Part shown: piece by piece, positions 11,472 through 24,700 of the stretch
How positions within the stretch are numbered: position 1 is the stretch's first letter
Layout of the letters: each line of letters opens with the position of its first letter
Assembly: GCA_029204225.1 (NCBI GenBank)
Contig: CM055108.1
Location: 47,412,815 to 47,476,814, forward strand
Source: Diphasiastrum complanatum
Lineage: Eukaryota; Streptophyta; Lycopodiopsida; Lycopodiales; Lycopodiaceae
Reading direction: 5' to 3'
Length of the DNA stretch: 64,000 bases
Position numbers and translations under genes: made by a program
Notes under the pieces: generated by a model
What the model saw: only the letters and a program-made list of their open reading frames with translations
Told to the model about the DNA's origin: nothing
Databases searched by the model: none

Positions 11472-11936
11472 GGGGAATTATAACTCGCCCACTGTCATTT
11501 TTGGAAATCAGTCTAACTTATGCCAAATCATCAATTTTTACACTATGCACAATCCATTTTCCGATTGGCTGCCAGATTTATGAGATTTTTTAATCAAAAC
11601 CTCCCGTTGTTTACTAAAAATGGCAGCTTTGTCAAAAAAGAGAGCCTAACTTGCGTTTCGAGTAGAATTTTTTTGGACAGATTTGGTCATGTGTTCAATT
11701 ATAACAGGGGATAATAATGGCAAGGACGGTGACTGCCAAAAATAACAATAGTGCTCATTACAAACCGTTCCTGGTGCAATTTTACAAGATAAATGAGAAA
11801 TGAAGGGTAGGCCTGGAATTTTTACATAGGATTTTTACAAGAGCAAGGGAAGTGTATACAAGGTGGGATTTTTTAAATATAGGGTTTTGTAGACACTTTT
11901 GCTAGCTACCTAACTAAATCCCTATTTATTCCTCGT
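11472..11936. other. Spacer between motif array and Copia Q
   Basis: AT-rich DNA shared with 51,568-52,034. I see no recognisable coding domain, LTR end or primer site in it. It may be flanking or 5'-truncated DNA of the Copia fragment that follows. Confidence 0.4.
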
Positions 11937-14497
11937 CTCACACTATCAAAGGTGAAGGTACTGTAGGATTAAGGTTCCAGCATGATCAATTCAAACTACT
12001 GTCAAAAGTCTTGTATGTTCCTAAACTCTCTACAAATCTATTATCAATAAGTAGAATTATAGATTTAGGTCATAAGGTGGAGTTTGAGTCTGATCAATGC
12101 ATAATTATCGATGGGAGTGATAAGTTACACTCGACAAGAGGCATGGATACTTATATAGATTGGCACATTGTTATTCTGATTCTAGTCAAGCCTTGAAAGC
12201 TTTTGTTTTTCTCAATAAAGCATTACTATGGCATCATCACTTAGTACACCTGAATTATTCATCTGTTTTGAACATGTCCAGACAATCCCTAGCACTTGGT
12301 CTTGACTATCCTTCTGGCAAAGTCAATCTCCATGTCTGCCATAGTTGCATCCTTGGAAAGCAAACTAGGATTCCTTTTAGATCGAGTCATAGGCATGCAG
12401 CAAAAGGCATGTTACATGTTGTTCATTCAGATATATGTGCACCTATGCAAACTCCTTCATTATCTTTATTGACAAATTCTCTAGAAGAAAACTTGTTTAC
12501 TTTATTAAGCATAAATCAGAGGCTTTCATCAAGTTCAAACAATTAAAGAGCGTGCTAAAAATCAAACTGGCAAAAGAATCAAAGAACTGAGGTCCGACAA
12601 TGGGAGAGAATACATCTCCACCGAATTCAAAGAGTACTGTCTTAACAACAACATTGAGCAACAATACATTACCTCCTATTTGCCTTAGTCAAACGGCCTT
12701 GCTGAGAGAAAGAACATAACCTTAGTCGAATCGGCAAAGTGCATGTTATCACATGCGACACTTTTGAAGTCCTGATGGGCTGAAACTGTTTCAATAGCAA
12801 CCTATATTCAGAACAGATGTTATACTGAAGGTCTCTTAGACAAAACACCAATCAAAGTTTGGACAGGCACCAAACCTTCTTTATCAAACTTATGAGTTTT
12901 TGGATGTAATGCTTATGCGTAGATTCCTCATGATCTCATGAAGAAACTCGACTTCTAGAGTATCAAATGTATTTTCATCAGCTATACTACTTCAGATCAA
13001 GCCTACAAGTTGTTCGATCCTATGGAGTCAAAGATATTTACTAGCTGGGATGTCATCTTCATCAAAGATCAGTGTATCGACCTCAAGGGAAATGGCAAAG
13101 CCCATATAGCCGACTCTTCGGTTTCATCTGACATATTGAACTGCGAGGTTTCTCAGTAGACTATTCCTATTGAAGGTCCAAACTCATCTAATCTCGACGA
13201 ACAATGTATCAACGATGAATTCGAAGATGATAATGTCGTAGTTCAGCAACTACAAAATAATGAAAATGATCAACTTCCACTATCACCCAGAAGATCGACA
13301 AGAGCTACCAGACCACCTATCAGGTATATCGACCAGTCTGCAACCTACCTTGTTCAGAAGCCAACAATTGTCGAAGAGGCACTCAGTCAGCCTGATTCCA
13401 ATATCTGGAATGAAGCTATGGATAAAGAGTATTTATCTAATATCAAGAACTAGACATGGACGATTGTCAAATTACCTGCTAGCAGAAATGTAGTTGATTG
13501 CAAATGGATTTTCAAAGTGACGTACAAAGCAAGCAGAAGCATCGACAGAAGAAAACCTCAAGGAAATACATCAAATGGATGTACAGACAACATATCTCAA
13601 TGGAGTTATCGAAGAAGACATTTACATGGTGCACCCCGAAGGTAAACATAATCATGTGTGTAAACTCCATAAAGCACTTTATGGCTTGAACCAATCTACT
13701 CAAGCATGGTTTCAAATGATCAATACTTTCCTTATTGATCAATCTACACACCTAGCTTTTCAGATTTGAATGTTTACTTCAAGACAGTGCAGTAGTCTTT
13801 TATCATTATCACTTTATACGTGGATGACACATTGCTCTTTGGCAACAGTATCGATCTGATGAAAGAAGCTAAGACAATGTTATCTTTTGAAGTCGACATG
13901 ACCGATCTTGGCGAAGCTCATATCTACCTTGGTATTCAAATCCACAGAGACAGAAATCAAAAGTTTCTCTAGATTACTCAACAGAGGTACTTCTACAATT
14001 TGGTAGTCAGTTATAATTTGGATAATTGCAAGTTACCTCTCTCAACAATGGAACCAGTTCTCAAATTGTCGAAGGACCAGTGTCCCCGAATAATCAAAGA
14101 GAAGGAATAGATGCGTGAGTATCCTTATCATTCTATAATAGGATCTCTTATGTACGCAATGATCTGTACCCAGCCAGACATAGCTTTTGTAGTCAGCTCC
14201 CTAAGTCAGTTCATGACTAACCTGGTATAATATATTGGAAGGCTCTTATCATAGTTATGAGATATCTTTGAGCTACTATGGACTTTTTCATTTTTTATGA
14301 AGCAGTTCGCAACGACAAACTCAATTTACTCAGTGGTTATACAAATGCAAGTTGGGCAGGAGATGTAGACACTCGTAAATCCACTTCTGGATTTACATTC
14401 TTCCTCAACAATGGTCCTATTTTCTGGAATAGTCGCAAGCAATCTTCAATAGCTCTATCTTCTACAAAATCAAAGTATATCACAGTCTCACAAGTAT
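11937..14497 (+). pseudogene. Copia Q: truncated polyprotein from pre-integrase to RNase H
   Basis: Plus-strand Ty1/copia pol remnant. It begins in the pre-integrase region (VLYVPKLSTNLLSISR near 12,010) and passes the Zn-finger-like HHHLVHLN...CHSC segment. Next are decayed integrase (RSDNG-like, SNGLAERKN near 12,690) and reverse transcriptase (YVDD-like near 13,820), ending in RNase H (GYTNASWAGD...SIALSSTKSKY, 14,335-14,480). Gag, protease and both LTRs are missing. Frameshifts and stops are frequent. Several stops are TAG or TGA where the S2 copy or the family has CAG, CAA or CGA; for example TAG at 13,451 corresponds to CAA in S2. Its 3' end is joined directly to the opposite-strand Copia P. 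Confidence 0.8.
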
Positions 14498-17150
14498 GAA
14501 ATGAAGATTACCAAGATCCACCATTTTAAACTCTTTAGACAATGCTATTTTCACTTCTTGTATACCATCATGATCATTTACACTAAGGATAATGTCATCT
14601 ACATACAAAATGAGAATGATAAATTAACCATCATTAAATCTTAAGTACAAAGAAATATCACTAGCACTTACAACAAAATTTTCAGATTTTAAGAAGGCAT
14701 TCAACCTAGAGTACCAAGCTCTAGGTGCTTGCTTAAGCTCATAAAGGCTTCTTAGCAAACACACTTTTTCATCTTGATCTTCTTTGATGAAGCCCTCCAA
14801 ATAGCCATTGAGAAATATGTTAGTCACATCAAGTTGAAATAGAGGCCAATTGAAAGTAGTTGCAAGAGAAATGATCAACCTTATGGAAACTAGTCTAGCA
14901 ACAGGAGCAAAACTTTCATCAAAGTCTACTCCCTTGGTCTGCAAGAACCCCTTTGCCACTAGCCTTGCCTTGTATTTGTTGATGCTCCCATCTTGGTTGT
15001 ACTTCAATCTATAGATCCATTTGCACTCAAGTGGTTTTCTTCCATGAGGAAGATCCACAAACTTCCATGTATGACTCTCCATAAGAGCATCATACTCCTT
15101 TTGCATGGCATCCCTCCATTCTTGTGACTCCATAGCCTCTTCAAAGCAACTCGGCTCATCAAACATAGATGTTAGAAAAGTGTAAGAGGTAAGTGAATGA
15201 AGATCTTCCCTTTGTTCACCTTTATCAACATAGGTGAGTGTTGACGGCTCGGCCTTCCTTCTTGTAGATCTTCTTGGAGCACTCGGGTCTTGAGGTGGAT
15301 CCTCAAGATCTTGATCACATGTAGGCTCCTCCTCAAATCTTGCAAGATCCTTGACATAAGATGGATTAGAAGCACTTTCATTCAACTTGTAGTAGTTACC
15401 TTCATCAAATGCAACATCTCTACTCACTAAAATATTTTTAGTGATAGGATTATAGACTCTATATCCTTTGCTATTTTTAGCACAACCAACAAAAATTCCT
15501 TTTATGGATGTAGGATCATCCTTCTTTCTTGTATCTAATGCTTGAAAAACATATCAAGTAGATCCAAAGATTCTAAGATCTTTGAGATTTGGCTTATTAC
15601 CAAATAGAGCCTCATAAGATGTTATGCCTCCAATGGGCTTACATGGCAATCTATTACATAAATAAGTTGCACAAATAATAGCCTCTCCCCAAAAAGACTT
15701 AGGTAGAGATGAATCTAGCCTTAAAGCCTTTGCACACTCAGAAAGAGTTCTATTCATTCGCTCGCCTATACCAATTTGTTGAGGACTATAAGTACATGTA
15801 AGATCTCTTTTAATACCATTGGATTTACAAAACTCTATCATCTTGGTGGAGATATATACTCTCCACCATGATCACTTCTCAATACTTTTACTTTAGCATC
15901 AAGTTGATTCTCAACTAGAGTTTTGAACTTTACAAAAGTCTCAAACACTTTATTCATCATTAGTTTTAAACCCTTCAATGCAAGTATCATTTATCATTAT
16001 GGAGAAAACACCTTGCTTAAAATGGACATCTAAACCATCATCCATCAATTGTCCACATCAATTTTCCTACACTTAGCAAACTCTTAGTGAGTGTAGGAAC
16101 ATAGAGTACATTTTGAATATCTGCTCTTTTAGAGGATCCAAGACTTAAGGGAATAATTCCCACTCCATCTATTCTACATTCTTGATCACTTGGTGTTAGA
16201 ATAGACTTTTTGCAACCTACAAAAGGTACAAGAGATAAGAAAAAATCCTTTTGAAATGTCATGTGGGAGCTAGCCCTACTATAAATCCACCATGTGTCAT
16301 TGGAGTAGCTCTTGGATGTTGATGTAGATGCCATCAAGGATGAATCCACTTCATCCTCATCTTCCTGAAGGGTGAGGTTGCCTTGCTTGCTCTCTCCTTG
16401 TGCATTCTTCTTCTTGTAGCACTCGGATGCAAAGTGCCCATTCTTTCCACAAAAGAAGCACTTGAGTTTGGCCTTGTTCTTCTTTCCACCTTTAGAGCAT
16501 GATGCTTGATCATCACTCTTGGTCTCCTTGTGTTGGATCTTCTTCTTGGACTTTGCCTTCCCTTTGCTTGAGAAGTTGGCCTTCTCTTTTCCATCATGAA
16601 TCTTCAAAAAATCAATCCTTTGCTTGACATGAAAGATTCTACTCTCCTCGGCCACAAGCAGACTATGGAGCTTGTCAATAGAAGGTAAAGAATCATGAAT
16701 TGCAAAGCTTTGAACTAAATTGGAGAACTCATCTCCAAGACCATTTAAGATGATTTGCACAAGCTCATCATCTTTGATACTCTCACTTATGATGGAAAGT
16801 TTTTTATTGAGAGATTTTATCCTCAAGACATACTCTTGAGCACTCTCATCACTACCTCTAATGCTTTGAAGAATTCTATTCCTTAGCATAAGCACTCTAG
16901 AGGTATTTTTAGATTTATAAATCCCCTTTAAGGAGTTCCAAGCCTCCTTGGCCGAGGTACAAGATGCAACTTCCTTTAGAAGTTCATTACTAACATTCAA
17001 TTTTAGGCAACGTAATGCTAGTCTAGCTCTCTTCTTGTACTTCACTTGATCTTGTCCTCCTTGAGGCTCTTTCTCATCTCCAACGAAAAGATCATACAAG
17101 TCTTGGAGGAAGATAGGCTGGAACTGAACCCATTCTAACTAGTAACAAGT
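14498..17150 (-). pseudogene. Copia P: gag to reverse transcriptase, internally deleted
   Basis: Minus-strand Ty1/copia remnant. Gag (about 17,150-16,330) has the UBN2-type body and the zinc knuckle CFFCGKNGHFASEC. The protease motif reads IYSRASSHM where an active enzyme has DSGAS, so the catalytic Asp is lost. A deletion near 15,953-16,040 removes the pre-integrase segment and the first part of integrase. The integrase C-terminal part (15,841-15,554) and reverse transcriptase (15,427-14,500, including ARLVAKGF, DVTNIFLNG, LKQAPRAWY and YVDDIILS) follow. The end is cut within RT at the joint with Copia Q. The S2 partner is 54,083-55,085. Confidence 0.85.
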
Positions 17151-18422
17151 ACAACAAATGTACTATTCAAAGGCTCTCCCTTCTCTCTTTCTCAAAATTT
17201 AGCCACAAAGCTACTCTTTTGAACCTCACAAAACTCAAGAAGCAAGATCTATAATGATCTTAAATCAAAAAGACTTGGGATATTGAATTCTACACAATCT
17301 ATTCAATTTAGAAGCTTGGATTTGACTCTTGGAAGTGCCAATGCTTTGCATACTGAAAATTTTAATGAGGTGAAGTCCAATTTGAACTTTTGGTCCCTTC
17401 AATGAATTTCATTTGAAGATTTTTAATGGGAATTCTTCATAAACCCACTTCAAGCCCATCTAACCATGGCTTCTTATCTCATGGCCCACGATGTCCATTG
17501 TGCAATCTTGGCCATTGATGCATGTGAGGGTTGATCCTATGGTTTGTCTTGATCTGGCACCTCAAACCATTATCCCTTATCCACAGAGCCCCACTTTACG
17601 CTATGCACTCCTCGTGGCTAAAAATGCGCGAGTTGCCATGAGCCTCCTCTCTCCTTCTTCACGGCCATCTCCTTGCAAGCTCTTCAAAATTAGCTACAAT
17701 TGTCACTTGTGGACCGATCAGGTTATTTTCTCCCTCCACAGCCAGTCGCGGCCTCCTGGCTATTGCCTCGTGATGCTAGGGCGCCCAAGATAAGTCTCTG
17801 ACAACATCAAAATCAGTTTCCAGTTGAGAGAAAACTAGATTTTTTGCTCTAAATTCCTAGTTGTGAGAAGAAGGGATATTTCTTGGACTTTCCTCAGTCT
17901 TTTGTTGAACTTCTTCTTGTAGCCTCCTATTTGGTGAGGTCACCCTACCTCCAGCTCAGTAACACAATTTACAACTCGTCAATTGGTGTGGTATTGACTG
18001 CAAACAAGCAGCATTTCCCAAAAATTCGTCAACACCCCATGAAACTAGAAATTTTCCAACTTTCCTCCGTTTTCAATCAAATTTGTTCTTTTAAATTGTC
18101 ATGGCTCTACATCACTACTCTTTGCATTCTCATGCAAGCCCCGCTACACCAAACGGCTATCCACATAGTGAATTATGAAGCCACCATCGATGATTTTTGA
18201 AACCACCAAAATTGCAAGTTTCTCCATGAATTCTCCCTGGAATTCACCTATGATGATCATTCTGATCTCTGATCGAAGGAACTTTGCTGCCACCTACCAT
18301 CCGGACTGCCAATACCCCCCATATGGAGTCCTCTCTTTTGAGACGCTTCAAGTGTCGTTATTCCTGGTGAAAGATGCTATCCCATAGCTCCACCAGATTG
18401 TGCATACCTGCATCACCCTGAC
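17151..18422. other. Probable Copia P leader, no recognisable gene
   Basis: The stretch lies between the gag start and the primer site of the minus-strand Copia. Plus-strand ORFs of 60-105 codons occur, but none resembles a known family. A leader over 1 kb also separates LTR and gag in Copia A1, so a leader is the simplest reading. Confidence 0.4.
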
Positions 18423-18434
18423 ACTCTGATACCA
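18423..18434 (-). other. Copia primer-binding site
   Basis: On the minus strand it reads TGGTATCAGAGT, the standard Ty1/copia site complementary to the 3' end of initiator-Met tRNA, with one mismatch. It directly abuts a TG dinucleotide at 18,435 that would be the inner LTR end. Confidence 0.75.
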
Positions 18435-19030
18435 TGTTAAAATCCTGTTAGGATCTAGTGCAGTATGCAGATCACATCAATTGAATCACCATAGACACTC
18501 CTCACGAGCTCTCAAAGATGGCACAACAAAAGCTTTGTATAACAAACTGTACATATAGTGTATTCACAAACTGCATGAAAAGACATGTGTCCTAAAATTG
18601 GCCTACCACCTGTTGAGCCCAATATGGCCAAATTTGACTGACAAACTCGGGACATGCCCCTGAGTATAGCAAGTACATTAAATTTCACTGTACATGCTAA
18701 CTTTTCCTATGGGTGGCTACTCGGCTAACCCAAGTAGTCGTCTACGGGATCAGTGCCCGATCAATATATCCTAATGGGTCACGTCCTGAACACAACTGAA
18801 TACAGCAAATCTAATTGATTGTACAATAATTACAATATCACATTTGAAGCTTACAAAATATAAATCAGATCAACTCTGATTTCTAATAGATCATATTGTA
18901 ACAAGTGATATCGATAATATTGATGTAGCACATGATAAATAAATCATACAAAATACTGATGTATTACAATTCACTACTCTACTAATAATATGAACTACTC
19001 TGTTAAATATATTTTATTAATTGGTATGAC
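18435..19030 (-). repeat. Probable 5' LTR of Copia P (outer end not defined)
   Basis: The inner end TGTTAAAATCC follows the primer site. The outer CA end cannot be fixed because the partner LTR is missing; the end coordinate is only the point where the AT-rich, gene-free DNA gives way to gypsy gag-like sequence. Confidence 0.4.
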
Positions 19031-19189
19031 ACAAAAATACATTAAGTGTGGTCACTCTTGATGGCATTAGCACATGCGGCTTGGAATGGGACATACAAGT
19101 CTCATCATTTCATCAACTGTCTGATTTGGTAATCCTGCCATGAACCAAGTCAAGATGCCATGGTCTGGGATGCTATTAGGATCGCAACT

Positions 19190-19610
19190 ACCACATAACC
19201 TCTTGATCCATTCAATGTAGTCGCACATTTCTTATCCATGCAGATTCATCCTAATTGAGAAAAAGGATAAAAAAGAAGTGGGTGGTCTTAAATCGGGTGA
19301 TAAACTTGGCTTGCTAGATACCCCAGTTATCACTCTCGTTTTGCTGAAGATTGAAATACCAATCCTTTATAGTGTCAGTAAGGCACAAGTTAAAGTAACG
19401 TAACATGAAATCTTGCGGGTTGTCATCTCCATACTCTCTAAATGCTTGGGTGTAGATTTGCAAAACCTATTTGGGATCTCCCTTTTCATCGAATTATGGT
19501 AGGTAACATAATCAAGATAGATGGGCATAATATATCTCAACCACACTACTATTGTAAAAATAAAAATTTCTTGGGATAATATCAAAGAAAGGTGGACATT
19601 AGTTCCCACA
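19190..19610 (-). pseudogene. Decayed Ty3/gypsy gag fragment
   Basis: Read on the minus strand across frames, it gives an FDEKGDPK...VLQIYTQAFREYGDD...LCLTDTIKDWYFNL series. This parallels the retrotransposon gag domain, including the conserved DWY/DWYF segment also visible in the gag at 57,572. It is broken by stops and frameshifts and has no LTR or zinc knuckle nearby. Confidence 0.6.
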
Positions 19611-19907
19611 ATAGTACTAGTAACAAATTGAGCAAACGCGGCTTTGAAAAATGCTTATGGGTTCTTTGTTTGCTACCACATGGCAACATGAAAATGAGCT
19701 AAAATTAATTTAGCTAGATGCCATCAATAACCAACATCAAATTTTGGCCAGTTAAAAATGAAACTTGGGCATCAAAACCTCATTTGAGACCGTCTGTTTT
19801 GAAAAGATCCCAACACCTCAAATGAGGAATAAATTGTGCGTAAAAGCATTGGGTTAATATAATACTTCATTCAAAATCAAGAAAGCATAAGAACAACAAA
19901 TAAGAAT

Positions 19908-20690
19908 TGATGAAAATCCAGCAAGTTCACACGTGTGGGGAACAATCCTCAAGTGTGAATGATCTTGTTAAGCTTTGTGTTTAACACATAAACTGATTCT
20001 AGATTCAGTATCAAGATCTAGTTCTAGATTTTATGACCAAAGCACAATCTAGCATTCTAATAATCAAAGAATGATTGCCTTCAATATCAAAAGAGAAGAA
20101 GTACAAGAATTTAATGCATTAGCATAACCTTCTACTCGAGTTAGAGAGAGAAAGAGATAGCAAAATTCAAGCAAACAATATGATAGATTGACATGGAATA
20201 GCTTCAAAGCTTGGTTCTTCATAAAAAATTATGAGAGAGCTTACACATATTTATGGAGATTGGAGTAGCTCGAGATAGAACCATCTCTCTTCTACTTTCA
20301 TCCACATCTAAAAGTGATAACTAAAGAACTAGTGACATTTGTCACTTTACATGCATGCATTTCTACCTACTTTTACCAAGTGTCAAATACTTAACTAAAA
20401 ATTGTCCAAATCACTATGCATGTGTCCAATACACTTTGTGCATGCCTTGCATGTCACTTTGGATCACTTACAATCATTTCATGTGATATGTCACTAGTTA
20501 CAAGTCCATGATTGACATTTCTATGTCTACATTCTATATGCATGTTGTAGACATGACTAGATATGTGAAACCATGTAGCTCGAGTTTCCTCTTGGCCAAA
20601 TTTGGCGTTTGCAATATGAAACATTATATACACAGAAAAAATCTTTTACCAAAGCCTAATGTCAAGATAGATGATTTTTCATTTTCAACA
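19908..20690 (-). repeat. Copia H 3' LTR (783 bp)
   Basis: The plus-strand ends are TGATGAAAATC and ATTTTCAACA. The first 45 bp match the truncated right LTR at 31,517-31,560, which fixes the outer end; the inner end is placed after the RNase H stop at the polypurine-like AATTTTTAGGAG (minus strand). It contains a CACACGTGTG palindrome at 19,928-19,937. Confidence 0.7.
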
Positions 20691-20734
20691 CTCCTAAAAA
20701 TTATCTATGTTGACTTGAACATGGATCTTGGAAT

Positions 20735-21075
20735 TTATCCAAGATTGGCTCGATGCTTGATGAAGGAATTTTTGCTTAAAGGTCTGGTGAGCAAATCTGC
20801 AATACATGATGAAGTGTCGATGTGCTCCAAGTAGATTTCCCCTCCAATGAGCTTCTCTCTCACGAAGTAATGTGCAACCTCGATGTGTTTACTCCTTGCA
20901 TGGAATATTCGATTGTTGGCAAGGGCTTGTGCTGAAATATTGTCACACATGATCATAGGTAGATCATCTTCTTTGATTATCTTTAGCTCCACTAGAAACC
21001 TCTTGATCCAAAGCACTTCTTTTGTTGTAGTAGTAAGTGCCTTATATTCAGCTTCACAAGATGAGAGTGATATGG
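20735..21075 (-). pseudogene. Copia H RNase H, C-terminal part
   Basis: It encodes the end of Copia RNase H: WIKRFLVELKII, MCDNISAQALANN, HARSKHIEVAHYFVREK, then a stop. It is the downstream half of the domain interrupted by Copia A1; the upstream half resumes at 27,491 with WLSKKQDTI. The two halves join cleanly once A1 and one TATGG copy are left out. Confidence 0.85.
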
Positions 21076-21702
21076 TGTGAAAAATACAGATCCTAAGTGG
21101 ATCTAAACTCCAAGATCATTGGCTTGAATGCTTGCACTCCAAACTACATAAGCTAGGAATTGGCAACACATTCTATGCTACCTAGAATGCAAAGAACTCA
21201 CAAATGGAAACTTCCATAAACATCAAGTGCGGCCCAAAATAGCATTATACAGTCCATAATACATCAGCCTATCACTTTTGGAAAGCACCTAAGATCATAC
21301 ACAATAGCTTGAAGACAATACACACAACAATGCTCTCAATGGAGGAAGAAACAATGACAATGATCTATTGATCTCAATGAAGCATACAAAAGGTTTCTCC
21401 CACCTGTTCTCCACGACTTCCCTACTATTTATGGATGAGGAAGATGACTCTCTCTCCTCTCTCTAGAAGGTACTTGACCCTAGATATTCCCTATATAGGA
21501 AAAATAGCTAAAAATGGCTTATATGATCAAAATGGTCTCATTTTGAAGGGTATGAAGTTTGACACTTCATCATACTGAAAAAATACAGTAAATAAAAACA
21601 TTGTGGCCTGGTTCACACGTGTGAAACTCCAGAACCAAAACTATTTACAATTTTAGCCAATTTAGGCCTCAAACTAGCTAGGAAATGTTGACAATTTTCA
21701 CA
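21076..21702 (-). repeat. Copia A1 3' LTR
   Basis: 627 bp, ends TG...CA. It lacks an 18-bp and a 10-bp block present in the right LTR; the 10-bp gap is also found in the left LTR of Copia A2. The 14-bp palindrome TTCACACGTGTGAA is at 21,612-21,625. The polyprotein stop codon lies inside the LTR end. Confidence 0.95.
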
Positions 21703-24700
21703 CTCCCTCTTCAACATTGGATGCTAGTTTCAACATAGTCTTTGAGCACATTCCAAGATTAGATCTATGCATTAAATATAGGTCCTTTCCCAATGGTTTG
21801 GTGAAGATATCAGCCACACACTCCTTTGAAGAGACATGTTGAAGCTCCACCTCTTTGGCAATGACTTGATCTCTCACAGAATGGTGAGCAATCTCAATGT
21901 GCTTGCTCCTTGCATGAAAAACAGGATTGCTTGCCAAGCTTTGGGCTGAAAGGTTATCACAAAGTATGATTGGAGTCTTCTCTGGTTCCAGCAAGTGAAG
22001 ATCCAATAACATCCTCTTGATCCAAAGAATCTCCTTGGTGCATGTTGTTAATGCCTTGTACTCGGCTTCGGTGGAAGATAGAGAGATAGTTGGTTGCTTC
22101 TTTGATAGCCATGAGACCACTCCATCTCCAAGATAGATTGCAAAGGCACTTGTTGACTTCCTATCCATTTGATCACCTGCAAAATCTGAATCTGAAAATC
22201 CACAAAGGTTAGGTGTAGTACCTCCATACAAGATGCCAAAATCTCTAGATCCCGAGATGTATCTAAGTACTCTCTTTCCTAGCTTCCAATGAGCCTCACT
22301 AGGATCTTGCATAAATTGACTTAGTTTACCAACCACAAAGCTTAGATCAGGTCTTGTGATGGTTAACCATATAAGAGATCCTATTAGCTTTCTATAGAGA
22401 GTAATGTCCTTGAAGGATCTTTCATTACTTCTTGTAGTTAGCTTTACATTTGATTCCATAGGAGTAGAAACAACTTTACAATCTTCCATATGAAACCTTT
22501 TTAGAATAGAGTTAACATACTTTTCTTGACATATGAATGTAGATTTAGAAGTTCTAATAATCTCTATTCCTAAGATATAATGAAGTTTACCAAGATCTTG
22601 AATTTCAAACTCTCTTTTGAGTGCCATCTTGATTTCATCTATATCTAGATTGTTACCACCACTTAAGATAATGTCATCAACATAGATCAAAAGTAAAGTG
22701 ATATCATTTTCATTCAATCTAAAGTAGAGAGAATGATCATACTCACTCATAACAAAGTTTTGAGAAAGTAAGAAGGAATTGAGCTTAGCATACCAACTCC
22801 TTGGTGCTTGCTTTAGCCCATACAAACTCTTTTGGAGATAGCACACATGATTAGGCTCATCATGTGAAACATAGCCCTCGGGTTGCTCCATGTAAATATC
22901 TTCTTCAAGATCACCATTCAAGAAGGCATTAGTAACATCCATTTGCCACATATCCCAATCATAAAGAGTTGCAAGAGAGATTAGGATTCGAATAGTTACC
23001 ATCTTTGCCACGGATGCAAAGGTCTCATCATAGTCAATACCATATTCTTGAGCATACCCCTTTGCCACCAACCTTGCCTTGTACTTGTTGATTGATCCAT
23101 CTTGATTTGTCTTGATCTTGAAGATCCACTTACAACCAATTGCCTTCTTGTCCTTTGGAAGCTTTACCAACCTCCATGTGTTGCTTTTGATGAGTGCTTG
23201 ATGCTCATGATCCATGGCTTGGATCCATTCCTTCTTTTGAATTGCTTCACCTACACAAGTTGGTTCATCAAAAGAGGTAAGAAAAGCAAAGTTAGAGTTG
23301 TCCACCACTTGCTTTCCTTTTTCATCATAGGTTAGCCTTGATGGCTTAGCCCTTTGCCTTTGAGTCTTCCTTGAAGTTTGCTTTGGAGTGGCATCTCCAT
23401 CTTCATCCAAGACATCTTGCACATCATGATGATTAGTAGGCACATCAACATCAACATCAACAACATTGGAAACATTCTCTTCATGAAAGATGAAATCCCT
23501 ACTTATGACAACTTTCTTTGTAGAAGGAATGTACACTTTGTAATCCTTGCTTACTTCACTATAGCCAACAAACACACCCTTCTTTGATGAAGGATCTTCT
23601 TTAGTTCTATCATCAAGTGTGATATTGACAAAACATGTACATCCAAAGATCCTACAATGCTTGACACTCGGCCTTCTACCATAAAGAACCTCATGAGGAG
23701 TTTTACCATCCAAGGAAGCACTTGTCCATCTATTACATAGATAGTTACATAGATAGTTAGCACATGCTAAAGCTTCCCCCCAAAAAGACTTAGCAAGATT
23801 AGCATGTAGTCTCATTGCCTTGGCACATTCACAAAGGGTTCTATTCTTCCTCTCGGCCACTCCATTCTGTTGTGGAGTCCTAGGACTAGACATCTCCCTC
23901 TTAATCCCATGTGCTATACAAAAGTCTTTGAACCTATTTGAGGTGTATTCCCCTCCATTATCAGATCTTAAGCATTTGATCTTTGTATTGAATTGGTTTT
24001 CCATTTCATTCTTGAACTTGACAAATGCAGCAAACACTTCATCCTTACTTTTAAGAAGATAGATCCAAGTATACCTACTAAAGTCATCAATGAAAGTTGC
24101 ATACATCTTTGCCCCACCATTGCTAGTTGTACTAGAAGAATGAATATCAGAATGCACAAGTTGAAAAGCTTCTTTAGATCTAGAAGTAGATGTAGAATAA
24201 GCAAGTCTATGAGATTTGGACAAGGCACAATGTTCACAAACACTATTGTTTGCAACAAGACTTTTAGGGAGACCAAGAACAAGCTCTTTCTTTGCCATTA
24301 CCTCCAAAGATTTGAAGTTGGGATGGCCCAACCTCTTGTGCCAAACTTCTTGGTTTGTCAATTGCTCCCTAGCCATACATCCTTCATGATTAGAGATCAC
24401 ACATGCATCAAGCTTGAAAAGTTTACCATGCCTCCTACCTTGAGCAATCAAGGATCCACATTTACTTATCAAACATGCATCTCCAATGAACTCCACATCA
24501 AGTCCTTTGTCAATCATTTGACTTACACTAAGCAAATTCTTAGTGATTGAAGGAATGTACAAAACATTTTCAAGATTTGCTTTCCTATTTGTTGAAAGGG
24601 AAATAGGAATAGTGCCTATGCCTTTGATGTCACATTGACCATCATTTGCAGTGTAGATGATGTTACCTTCTCCCTCATAAGACAATAAGGATGTAAAGTA

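Larger units (their letters stand above)
1..15952. repeat. Segmental duplication, copy S1
   Basis: The stretch matches 35,260-54,990 closely in the same order: lipase gene, spacer, minus-strand coiled-coil ORF, GCGAGTAAT motif array, then two truncated Copia elements. The offset is 35,944 at the lipase ATG. Four differences break the match: about 700 bp present only in S2 upstream of the lipase, a TA-flanked insert only in S2, a tandem duplication at 8,822-11,283 only in S1, and Copia A2 only in S2. The left end runs off the window. The right end is where the Copia P sequences stop matching. Both copies carry the same broken Copia remnants, so the duplication is younger than those elements. 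Confidence 0.9.

Noticed and set aside
23993-24550. 185-codon plus-strand ORF inside Copia A1 (also 47,962-48,519)
   Set aside because: Antisense to the integrase core of a complete minus-strand polyprotein; an accidental reading frame.
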